Part shown: piece by piece, positions 26,813 to 34,088 of the stretch
Layout of the letters: each line of letters begins with the position of its first letter
Position numbering within the stretch: the first letter of the stretch is position 1
Assembly: GCA_017997455.1 (NCBI GenBank)
Contig: JAGOEZ010000003.1
Location: forward strand, 1 to 34,088
Origin: Lysobacterales bacterium
GTDB taxonomy: Bacteria > Pseudomonadota > Gammaproteobacteria > Xanthomonadales > Ahniellaceae
Direction of reading: 5' to 3'
Length of the DNA: 34,088 nucleotides
Notes under the pieces: generated by a model
What the model was told of the DNA's origin: nothing
The model's input: the letters and a program-made list of their open reading frames with translations, nothing else
Database searches by the model: none
Translations under genes and position numbers: made by a program

Positions 26813-27361
26813 GTGACTCGCCCCACCGCCAACGAGAACTTCGTTCTCGTCACCTGCATCGCCCCGCAAGCCAAGCCTGCGCTGGTGCCGCTGACCAAGC
26901 GCATCAGCGACTGCGGCTGCAACGTGGTCGAGGCCCGGGTCTCCAGCCTCGGCGAGGACGTGGTGGTGGCCCTGCTGGCGGTCGGCGCCTGGGATGCCGT
27001 GGCCAAGCTCGAGTCGGGGCTGGCACGCCTCGAGCGCGAGGAGGGCCTCAAGGCCGCGGTGCAGCGCACCGGGGCCAAGCCGCAGGACGCCAAGCTCATC
27101 CCCTACGTGGTCGAGGTGGTCGCGGCCGACCGGCCCGGCGTGCTGCACGAACTGGCCGAGTTCTTCGCCAGCCGCGGGATCTCGCTCGAGCAGGTCAACT
27201 CCTCGCGCTACCGCGCGATGCAGACCGGCGCGGAGATGTTCTCGGCCCAGATCACGGTCGGGATCCCGGTCAAGACCCACATCGCGGCCCTGCGCGACGA
27301 TTTCCTCGAGTTCTGCGATCGCCTGAACCTCGATGCCATCATCGACCCGATGAAGTACTGA
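26813..27361 (+). CDS. gcvR: Glycine cleavage system regulator GcvR-like, two ACT domains
   Basis: A 182-residue protein built of two ACT-like domains: about 8-80 (FVLVTCIAPQAKPALVPLTKRISDCGCNVVEARVSSLGEDVVVALLAVG, noted here by region) and about 93-175 (VVEVVAADRPGVLHELAEFF...). In E. coli GcvR binds glycine and restrains GcvA, the activator of the glycine cleavage genes. The divergent neighbourhood with dapA matches E. coli and supports the name. No gcvA is in the window. The start is GTG at 26813. Confidence 0.86.
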   Translation: MTRPTANENFVLVTCIAPQAKPALVPLTKRISDCGCNVVEARVSSLGEDVVVALLAVGAWDAVAKLESGLARLEREEGLKAAVQRTGAKPQDAKLIPYVVEVVAADRPGVLHELAEFFASRGISLEQVNSSRYRAMQTGAEMFSAQITVGIPVKTHIAALRDDFLEFCDRLNLDAIIDPMKY

Positions 27362-27434
27362 GGCGATCCATCCGAATGCCCGTGCCGCTTCCCGCCACGC
27401 CTGCCCGCGCCGCCCGCGGCGACGGGTACCGTCG

Positions 27435-28937
27435 TTGAGCACGCGCAAGCCTGTCCCGCCGCCGCAAGCGCGCAAGTCCGCGCCGGCGCGCCCCGTCCCG
27501 AATCCTCCCCAGCCGCGCCGGAGCGCCGACCCACGCGCCATGATGTCCGCACGCAAGCGCATCTACGTCCTCGACACCAACGTGCTCATGCACGATCCCA
27601 CCTCGCTGTTCCGCTTCGAGGAGCACGACGTGTTCGTGCCGATGACGGTGCTGGAGGAACTCGACCACGCCAAGAAGGGCTCGTCCGAAGTGGCGCGCAA
27701 CGCGCGCCAGGTCAGCCGCTTCTTCAACGAGCTGATCGAGGTCAACGGCGCCGACCAGATCGAGAAGGGCCTCAGGCTGGTGCGGCCCTCGGGCCTGCGC
27801 CTGCGCAGCGAATCGCAGATCGGGCGACTGCTGTTCCAGACCCGCGCCGCGACCACGCCGGCGCTGGCCGATGGCACGGTGCCCGACAACCGCATCCTCG
27901 CCGCGATCCTGCAGCTGCGCGAGCACCACCCGCAGGTCCCGGTGGTGCTGGTCTCCAAGGACATCAACCTGCGGATCAAGGCCTCGATCTACGGCGTGCC
28001 GGCCGAGGACTACGAGAACGACCGCGCGCTCGACGACTTCAACCTGCTCTACACCGGCCACGTCGAGCTGCCCCCCGATTTCTGGGATCGCCATGCCGAG
28101 GTGCGGTCGTGGTCGGAGAAGGGCCGCACGATGTACGAGGTCAAGCTGCGCAAGGACGAGGACTGGAACCCGCACCAGTGCCTGTACCTGCCCGGCGAGG
28201 AGGAACCCGAGTTCCGGGTGATGAAGCTGCGCGACGGCATCGCCACGCTGCAGATCCTCGACGACTACGAGCACGGCAACCATTCGGTCTGGGGCATCCA
28301 CGCGCGCAACCGCGAGCAGAACTTCGCCCTCAACGTGCTGATGGACCCCGACGTCGACTTCGTCACCCTGCTCGGCACCGCCGGCACCGGCAAGACCCTG
28401 CTGGCGCTGGGCGCGGGGCTGGCGCAGGTGATGGACCAGCAGCGCTACCGCGAGATCATCATGACCCGCGCCACGGTCTCGGTCGGCGAGGACATCGGCT
28501 TCCTGCCCGGCACCGAGGAGGAGAAGATGACGCCGTGGATGGGCGCGCTCACCGACAACCTCGAGGTGCTGGCCGATCCGCAGGAAGGCGGCTCGTGGGG
28601 CCGCGCGGCAACCAATGACCTGCTGGCCTCGCGGATCAAGATCCGCTCGATGAACTTCATGCGCGGCCGCACTTTCCTCTCGCGCTACGTCATCATCGAC
28701 GAGGCCCAGAACCTCACGCCCAAGCAGATGAAGACCCTGCTGACGCGCGCGGGTCCCGGCACCAAGATGGTGTGCCTGGGCAACGTCGAGCAGATCGACA
28801 CGCCGTACCTGACCGAGACCACCTCGGGCCTGACCTACGCGGTCGACCGCTTCAAGGAGTGGCAGCATTCGGCGCACATCACCCTGCGCCGCGGCGAGCG
28901 CTCGCGCCTGGCCGATTTCGCCTCCGAGACCCTGTAG
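27435..28937 (+). CDS. PIN domain-PhoH family ATPase (PhoH2-like)
   Basis: A PIN domain (from RIYVLDTNVLMHDP, acidic catalytic residues, to about residue 180) is fused to a PhoH P-loop ATPase. The latter has Walker A GTAGTGKT, VSVGEDIGFLPGT and Walker B VIIDEAQNLTPKQMK. This is the PhoH2 layout; characterised actinobacterial members unwind and cut RNA. A toxin-antitoxin pairing is not visible here. The TTG at 27435 gives 500 residues with a Pro-rich disordered head; the ATG at 27540 gives 465 residues beginning MMSARKRIYVLD and may be the true start. The TAG stop lies inside a REP head. Confidence 0.9.
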   Translation: MSTRKPVPPPQARKSAPARPVPNPPQPRRSADPRAMMSARKRIYVLDTNVLMHDPTSLFRFEEHDVFVPMTVLEELDHAKKGSSEVARNARQVSRFFNELIEVNGADQIEKGLRLVRPSGLRLRSESQIGRLLFQTRAATTPALADGTVPDNRILAAILQLREHHPQVPVVLVSKDINLRIKASIYGVPAEDYENDRALDDFNLLYTGHVELPPDFWDRHAEVRSWSEKGRTMYEVKLRKDEDWNPHQCLYLPGEEEPEFRVMKLRDGIATLQILDDYEHGNHSVWGIHARNREQNFALNVLMDPDVDFVTLLGTAGTGKTLLALGAGLAQVMDQQRYREIIMTRATVSVGEDIGFLPGTEEEKMTPWMGALTDNLEVLADPQEGGSWGRAATNDLLASRIKIRSMNFMRGRTFLSRYVIIDEAQNLTPKQMKTLLTRAGPGTKMVCLGNVEQIDTPYLTETTSGLTYAVDRFKEWQHSAHITLRRGERSRLADFASETL

Positions 28938-28952
28938 GAGCGGCTTCTGCCG
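28934..28952. repeat. REP half-element containing the phoH-like stop codon
   Basis: GTAGGAGCGGCTTCTGCCG carries the REP head GTAGGAGCGGC with a short GGC/GCC stem. Its TAG (28935-28937) is the stop codon of the PIN-PhoH gene. Confidence 0.6.
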
Positions 28953-28955
28953 GGC

Positions 28956-28981
28956 AAAAAAAGGGGCTCCAGAGGAGCCCC
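28956..28981 (-). terminator. Rho-independent terminator of the FadL-like gene
   Basis: A perfect 8-bp stem GGGGCTCC / GGAGCCCC (28963-28981) with a 3-base loop is followed on the minus strand by a seven-base T run (complement of 28956-28962). It lies 34 bases beyond the stop at 29015. Confidence 0.85.
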
Positions 28982-29014
28982 GCAAGTTTCAGCCCTGAAG
29001 TCCTGTGAAACCGG

Positions 29015-30172
29015 TCAGAAGCGCACGCTCCAGATCGCCATCACCTCGATCTGCTCGCCGCTGGATTCGTCGCCGGAATAGCTGGCATTGCCGACGAAAT
29101 ACTGGGAAGGCGCGTAGGCCGCGCCGAAGCGCAGCGCGCTGTCCTCGCCGAGGCTGTGGTCCAGCGACACCGCGAAGTTGTTGTCGGTGTAGCCGTCCGC
29201 CATCGCCAGGTTCAGGAGTTCCGAGGTCGGCTCGGGCTGCTGCTGGGTGAAGTAGCGCAGCACGATGCGGTTGTCGGCGCTGGCCTGCCAGGCCCAGGCG
29301 GCGCTGTAGACGGTCAGGTCGCGCCACGCGAAGTTGGGCGAAGTGCCGTCGCCCAGCAGCGCCAGCAGGCTGGTCGGCAGCGCGGTGCTGGTGAACGGGG
29401 TGACGTCGCTGTACATCACGCGCGACACGTCGAATCCGAGCGTGTGGCCGCCGCCCAGGTTCCAGTCGAAGCCGGTCTCGACCGAGGCCGGCATGTCGAA
29501 GTCGCCGGCGTCGGCGTACACGCCGCTGTAGCTGCGCAGCGTGCTCATGTTGACCTGCGACTGGTAGGCGGCGCGGAACGACAGCCCTTCGCCCACGTCC
29601 TGTGCCATGCCCAGCCGCACGCCGGAACCGTACGAGGTCTCGCTGCCGGAGGCCGGGAGCGCCGACGGCGGCAGTCCGTCCGGCGACTCGATCGCATTCA
29701 GGTTCGGACTGGCGAAACGCTGGTAGGCCAGCAGCACCGACGCATCGACCCGGCCGCCATCGCCGAAGGCGCGCGAGATCGACGGCGCGACCACCGTGCG
29801 CTCGATGCCGGCACGGCCGTCATCGAGCTCGGCCAGCACCAGCCCGCTGCCCTCGGTGTACGGCGTGTCGCCGGCGAACGCGCGGCTGACGCCGAGCGAG
29901 ATTCCGCCCTCCGCTGCCGGCGCCGCATCGAACTGGAGTTCCGGCATGCGCATCGTGCGCACCGGCTGCAGCGAATCGATCACGCTGGGGCGGACCGCTT
30001 CCACCGCGGGTCGATCGGCCCATTGGTATTCGGGCGTGATCCCGCGCAGCGCATAATCGCGCCACGCGCCCAGCTGCGCTTCGCCCGCGCGCGCGGGAGC
30101 CGCGGTCGAAACCGCCGCCAGCGCAAGGGCGTACAGCATGGTGCGGCGCGCGACTGGACTCACTGCGTTCAA
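29015..30172 (-). CDS. FadL/OmpP1-like outer-membrane beta-barrel protein
   Basis: A 385-residue precursor with a signal peptide (RRTMLYALALAAVSTAAPARA) and alternating beta strands through to a C-terminal Phe (MAIWSVRF), the usual Bam recognition end. Segments such as SGVYADAGDFDMPASVETGFDW and LGFDVSRVMYSDVTPF resemble FadL/TodX transporters for hydrophobic compounds. Residues 45-90 would form the N-terminal plug. The match to FadL is by pattern only, so the substrate is unknown. The TTG at 30170-30172 is chosen because AGGGGA lies just upstream; a GTG (30163) or ATG (30139) is possible. A TTGACA box (30226-30231, complement) lacks a matching -10. Confidence 0.65.
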   Translation of the reverse strand: MNAVSPVARRTMLYALALAAVSTAAPARAGEAQLGAWRDYALRGITPEYQWADRPAVEAVRPSVIDSLQPVRTMRMPELQFDAAPAAEGGISLGVSRAFAGDTPYTEGSGLVLAELDDGRAGIERTVVAPSISRAFGDGGRVDASVLLAYQRFASPNLNAIESPDGLPPSALPASGSETSYGSGVRLGMAQDVGEGLSFRAAYQSQVNMSTLRSYSGVYADAGDFDMPASVETGFDWNLGGGHTLGFDVSRVMYSDVTPFTSTALPTSLLALLGDGTSPNFAWRDLTVYSAAWAWQASADNRIVLRYFTQQQPEPTSELLNLAMADGYTDNNFAVSLDHSLGEDSALRFGAAYAPSQYFVGNASYSGDESSGEQIEVMAIWSVRF

Positions 30173-30333
30173 GCCGTCCCCTGGACGTCGGTCACACCGC
30201 GTAGACTTGCAAGAAAACAACATGGTGTCAATCCGCCACAGCCCGTGATTTCCCCAATCGTGGCCTCATGCTGCCCCAGTCCCGGTGCCGCTTTGGCGAC
30301 CCGACGCACAACCTCCTGTAGCGAAAACACAAC

Positions 30334-31146
<813 letters not shown>

Positions 31147-31224
31147 CCGGCAAGCCGGCTGTGCGAGAATTCCGCCACGACTGAACCGCGCGCAGGCCGG
31201 TCCTGCGAGGAGATTGCGGGTCCC

Positions 31225-31512
31225 ATGATGCCGATCACCCGTTTCGCGGCCCTCGCGGCCGTTGCCCTCGCCGTCGGGGCACCTGCGCTTGCCGCCGGTG
31301 CGCCGCAGCCGGAGTTCCATGCCCTGCGCGCGCCGGAGAAGGCCACCCAGGCCAAGCCCGGTTCCGCGCCGCGCAAGCCGGCGCCGGCCACCACGCGCGT
31401 GGTCGGGACCATCGACGACCAGGGCAACGTGCACATGCAGTGCGCCGAGGAGATCGATGCCGCGCGCGCGCAATGGCATCGCCACCACGACCCGCTGGCG
31501 CAGGAGCGCTGA
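31225..31512 (+). CDS. Small exported protein upstream of the HExxH protein
   Basis: A 95-residue protein with a clear signal peptide (about 1-23: TRFAALAAVALAVGAPALAAG). A Lys/Pro/Ala-rich linker (about 35-55) follows, then a compact tail TRVVGTIDDQGNVHMQCAEE and ARAQWHRHHDPLAQER with a single Cys after the signal. I do not recognise a family. GAGGAGA lies upstream of the ATG pair. Its stop is one base before the start of the next gene, so the two are cotranscribed and probably coupled. A role as partner of the neighbouring secreted protein is an inference from position alone. Confidence 0.65.
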   Translation: MMPITRFAALAAVALAVGAPALAAGAPQPEFHALRAPEKATQAKPGSAPRKPAPATTRVVGTIDDQGNVHMQCAEEIDAARAQWHRHHDPLAQER

Positions 31513-31513
31513 G

Positions 31514-33817
31514 ATGCGCGCCATCCTGGCCCTGCTTGCCGCAACGTCGCTGGCCGTTTCCACCGGCGCCCTCGCCGGACCCAGCATCCCGCTCCAGTCG
31601 GGCGTGTCGCAATCGTTTGCGATTCCGCCCGGCGCCTTCACCAACTCCTATTACATCGACGTCGCCGACACCGACCTGTCGATGGTGCTGGAAATCGAGT
31701 CCTCGACCGCGAACGTCGACCTCGACCTGCTGCTGCGCTACGGCAGCCCGATGCCCGACACGGTCGAGGGCGGCACCCCGGAGGCCAGTTACCTGCTCGA
31801 GTACGCGCAGTATTTCTCGCAATCCCCGGACGACAACGAGCGCCTGGTGATCGATCGCAGCAACCGCTTCCCGCTGCGCCCCGGCCGCTGGTTCATCACG
31901 GTGCTGAACTTCTCCAACGTGGCGGCCAACGCCACCCTCGAGGCCGAACTCCGGACCCAGGGCCCGGTGCCGGTGCCGATCGAGGTCGTGTTCGACGACC
32001 CCTCCAACGATTGCGGTGTCGCGGCCTGGAACGACCCCAGCCCGCGTGCGCCGATCGGCGGCAACAACGGCACCACGCTGGGCGCGCAGCGTCGCAGCGC
32101 GATGCTGCGCGCGGCCGAGATCCTCGGCAACGAGATCCGCAGCCCGGTGCGGGTGCGGGTCCAGGCCTGCTGGGACGACCTCGACGGCGACGCCGAGTCC
32201 GCCACCCTGGCGCAGGCCGGCCCCTACGACTTCCTGGTCAACGACCGCCTGCCGTTCCGCCGCGTCGACGGCCTGGCGCTGTCCGGCGTCGCGCCGTTCC
32301 TCGAGCGCAACTACACGATCTATGCCGCCGCGCCCGCGGGCAAGGCGGCCGGCACGCGCCTGTGCGGCATCCTCGGCTTCGATTGCGCCAGCGACTACGA
32401 GATCCAGGCGACCTTCAACACCAAGGTCGACACCGCCGACGCGCTGGGCGACCGCGGCTTCTACTACGGCAGCACGCCCAGCACCTGCACCGCGGGCTGC
32501 GACTCGGACTTCGTCACCACGGCGATGCACGAGATGACGCACGGCATGGGCTTCATCGGCCTGGTCAACCGCGATGCCGCCGAGGGCGTGGTCGGGGCCA
32601 AGCTCTCGCGCTACGACGACGCCTACATCGCCAACGTGGTCTCGGTGAACGACCCGGGCGGCGGCGTGCCGGCCACGATCCAGCGCTTCACCGAGATCAG
32701 CGATGCCGAGCGTGGCGCGGCGCTGATCTCGCGCAGCGGCTTGCGCTGGGACGGGCTCGATGCGGTCGACTCGCCCCTGAACACGCTGGGGCGCGCCAAT
32801 CCGCCCGGCAACTATCCGCGGCTCTACGCGCCGGACCCGGTGCAGCCCGGCTCCTCGCTCGGCCACCTCACCTCCAGCGGCAACACCCTGATGCTGCCGA
32901 CCATCGTCAACGGCATCCGCAGCATGGGCCTGGCGCGGCCGATGGCGCGCGGCTTCGGCTGGTCCGACGCGGTCGTGGCCCTGACGCCGCCCTTCCTGCC
33001 GCGCAGCACGCTCTATTTCGACCCGGCCCGCGACGGCCACGGCATCGGCTTCACCCGCATCGTCGACAACATCTACTTCCTCGCCTTCTACACCTACGAC
33101 GCCAACGGCCTGCCCGAATGGTACGTGGCGATCGGGCCGGTGATCGACGGCGTGTTCACCCCGGGCAACAATGCCAACGGCGACAGCCTGGTGCGCTACA
33201 AGTACTTCTCCAACCAGCAGCCGCGCCAGCGCGCCGATGCGGCCTTCGACGGCCAGGTCCGCCTCGACTTCAACCAGGCCCAGGTCTCGCCCGCCTGCAA
33301 CGACGGCGTGGCCCGCGACCGCTCCTCGCCGCTGGCGGTGATGACCTGGTCGCTGGGCGCCGACCAGAACCTGCAGTGGTGCATGCAGGCGATCGTGCCG
33401 ACCACGCAGCGCGGCAACCCGGAATACACCGGCACCTGGAGCGCCGGCGATGCCGATGCCGGCTGGGGCTACTCGGTGCTGAGCTTCAACAGCGGCGGCG
33501 GCAACGGCCTGTTCTCGACCCTCTACTACCCGGACGCGAACGGCGACGGCCGCTGGTCCTTCGTCTCCAGCGCCAACTTCGCCAGCGGCCAGACCCTGGC
33601 GCTCAAGCAGCGCCGTGGCTACTGCCGCACCTGCGCCAAGCCGGCCGGCCCCTTCGTCGACGTCGATGCCGGCACCCTCACGCTGACGGTCAACGCCATC
33701 AACGGCAACCTGGGCAACGGCAACACCGCCACCCTCAGCGCCACTTACCAGAACCCGCCGGGCGGCACCTTCAGTCGCAATGGCGCGCCCTTCCTGCTGT
33801 TGTCGGTCATCGACTGA
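31514..33817 (+). CDS. Secreted PPC-domain protein with HExxH metalloprotease motif
   Basis: A 767-residue exported protein. The signal peptide is about 1-21 (MRAILALLAATSLAVSTGALA). A pre-peptidase C-terminal (PPC) beta-sandwich follows at about 25-150 (NSYYIDVADTDLSMVLEIES, PGRWFITVLNFS). The middle region has the zinc motif HEMTHGMGF (His339, Glu340, His343). From about 497 to the end come two diverged repeats of the type FDPARDGHGIGFTRI...FYTYDANGLPEWYVAIGP. The residue three after the Gly of HExxHxxG is not His, so the third zinc ligand is unknown. Predicted to be a secreted protease, but the substrate is unknown. AGGAG precedes the ATG, inside the end of the small gene. Confidence 0.8.
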   Translation: MRAILALLAATSLAVSTGALAGPSIPLQSGVSQSFAIPPGAFTNSYYIDVADTDLSMVLEIESSTANVDLDLLLRYGSPMPDTVEGGTPEASYLLEYAQYFSQSPDDNERLVIDRSNRFPLRPGRWFITVLNFSNVAANATLEAELRTQGPVPVPIEVVFDDPSNDCGVAAWNDPSPRAPIGGNNGTTLGAQRRSAMLRAAEILGNEIRSPVRVRVQACWDDLDGDAESATLAQAGPYDFLVNDRLPFRRVDGLALSGVAPFLERNYTIYAAAPAGKAAGTRLCGILGFDCASDYEIQATFNTKVDTADALGDRGFYYGSTPSTCTAGCDSDFVTTAMHEMTHGMGFIGLVNRDAAEGVVGAKLSRYDDAYIANVVSVNDPGGGVPATIQRFTEISDAERGAALISRSGLRWDGLDAVDSPLNTLGRANPPGNYPRLYAPDPVQPGSSLGHLTSSGNTLMLPTIVNGIRSMGLARPMARGFGWSDAVVALTPPFLPRSTLYFDPARDGHGIGFTRIVDNIYFLAFYTYDANGLPEWYVAIGPVIDGVFTPGNNANGDSLVRYKYFSNQQPRQRADAAFDGQVRLDFNQAQVSPACNDGVARDRSSPLAVMTWSLGADQNLQWCMQAIVPTTQRGNPEYTGTWSAGDADAGWGYSVLSFNSGGGNGLFSTLYYPDANGDGRWSFVSSANFASGQTLALKQRRGYCRTCAKPAGPFVDVDAGTLTLTVNAINGNLGNGNTATLSATYQNPPGGTFSRNGAPFLLLSVID

Positions 33818-33841
33818 GGACGACGCCCCCGCGGGCCCTGC

Positions 33842-33886
33842 AGGAGCGGCTGATTCGCGCCAGGATGGCGCGAATCAGCCGCTCCT
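33842..33886. repeat. REP palindrome with 20-bp perfect stem
   Basis: AGGAGCGGCTGATTCGCGCC (33842-33861) pairs perfectly with 33867-33886 around a 5-base loop. On the minus strand it begins GTAGGAGCGGC, and this TAG is the stop of the dehydrogenase gene. It lies between two convergent genes and may end both transcripts, though no T run follows. Confidence 0.85.
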
Positions 33887-34088
33887 ACAGCCGGGCGATG
33901 ATCGCGTCGCCGAAGGCCGCGGTGTTGCCACTGCCGCCAAGGTCGGGCGTGGTGCGGTCGGCGGCACCCACGGTGGCGCGGATCGCGGCGCGCAGCTGTT
34001 GCGCCTTCGCATCCAGCCCGAGGTGATCGAGCATCTGCGCCGCGGCCAGCAGCAGCGCGCAGGGATTGGCCAGGCCCTTGCCGGCGAT
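33885..34088 (-). CDS. Isocitrate/isopropylmalate dehydrogenase family, C-terminal fragment
   Basis: The gene enters from the right edge; only the last 67 residues are present. They read IAGKGLANPCALLLAAAQML, then DHLGLDAKAQQLRAAI, then TTPDLGGSGNTAAFGDAIIARL. The AGKG(I/L)ANP, LLLAA and T-DLGG pattern is the C-terminal part of NAD-dependent isocitrate or 3-isopropylmalate dehydrogenases. A short ending like this fits the NAD-dependent isocitrate type, but the fragment cannot settle cofactor or substrate. The stop codon TAG is part of the REP at 33842-33886. Confidence 0.85.
   Translation of the reverse strand: MAGKGLANPCALLLAAAQMLDHLGLDAKAQQLRAAIRATVGAADRTTPDLGGSGNTAAFGDAIIARL

Noticed and set aside
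27339-28985. A 548-codon minus-strand frame opposite the PIN-PhoH gene
   Set aside because: Low-complexity shadow of a well-supported gene; no family motif.
30203-30231. A perfect TTGACA -35 box before the FadL-like gene
   Set aside because: No acceptable -10 box is found 16-18 bases downstream, so it is not listed as a promoter.
30224-30333. A possible TPP riboswitch before thiD
   Set aside because: The conserved CTGAGA and ACCTGA-type core elements are not present in the short upstream region.
32528-32560. Classical HExxHxxGxxH metzincin site in the secreted protein
   Set aside because: The sequence has HExxHxxG, but the last ligand position is Gly, so it is described only as an HExxH protein.

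Overview
The window reads as a chromosomal housekeeping segment of a high-G+C gammaproteobacterium, most likely of the Lysobacterales (Xanthomonadales). The pointers are the strong G/C third-position bias, which creates long antisense shadow frames; GTAGGAGCGGC-type REP palindromes of the kind known in Pseudomonas and Stenotrophomonas; and gene orders shared with E. coli and its relatives: rplU-rpmA-obgE, queG diverging from nnr-tsaE-amiC-mutL, pcnB-folK-panB-panC, and dapA-bamC diverging from gcvR. There is no prophage, plasmid, insertion sequence, CRISPR array or secondary-metabolite cluster.

Layout. 1-2700: murJ (partial) diverges from rpsT, which starts with TTG; then the rplU-rpmA-obgE group on the minus strand, with a repeat-filled gap before obgE. 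2700-11340: uvrA, a hotdog thioesterase, a PCu(A)C copper chaperone, an ECI1-like enoyl-CoA isomerase, the overlapping trio DUF1289-nudL-sseA, a periplasmic FKBP isomerase and an enoyl-CoA hydratase. 11340-18610: a DUF1684 protein, mutL of the endonuclease type, amiC, tsaE, nnr and divergent queG. 18629-24260: pgi, a 374-bp gap holding a strong terminator and a possible small RNA where panD might be expected, then panC, panB, folK and pcnB. 24260-28980: tRNA-Glu(CTC), fdxA, bamC, dapA, gcvR and a PIN-PhoH ATPase. 28980-34088: a FadL-like outer-membrane protein, thiD, a small exported protein coupled to a large secreted PPC/HExxH protein, and the 3' end of an isocitrate/isopropylmalate dehydrogenase.

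The genes cover ribosome assembly (rpsT, rplU, rpmA, obgE), DNA repair (uvrA, mutL), envelope (murJ, amiC, bamC, FKBP, FadL-like), tRNA modification (tsaE, queG), cofactors (folate, pantothenate, thiamine, NAD(P)HX repair), lysine and glycine control (dapA, gcvR), and fatty-acid handling (two crotonases, a thioesterase, the FadL-like porin).

I see no clear undescribed system. The observations most worth checking are the putative small RNA or long 3' UTR between panC and pgi, with panD absent; large composite REP palindromes with paired substitutions in both arms; two genes whose stop codon is the TAG of a REP head; divergent promoters sharing one A+T pocket; and the two-gene secreted protein cassette at 31225-33817. 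All calls are by eye from sequence. Start codons and promoters are predictions.
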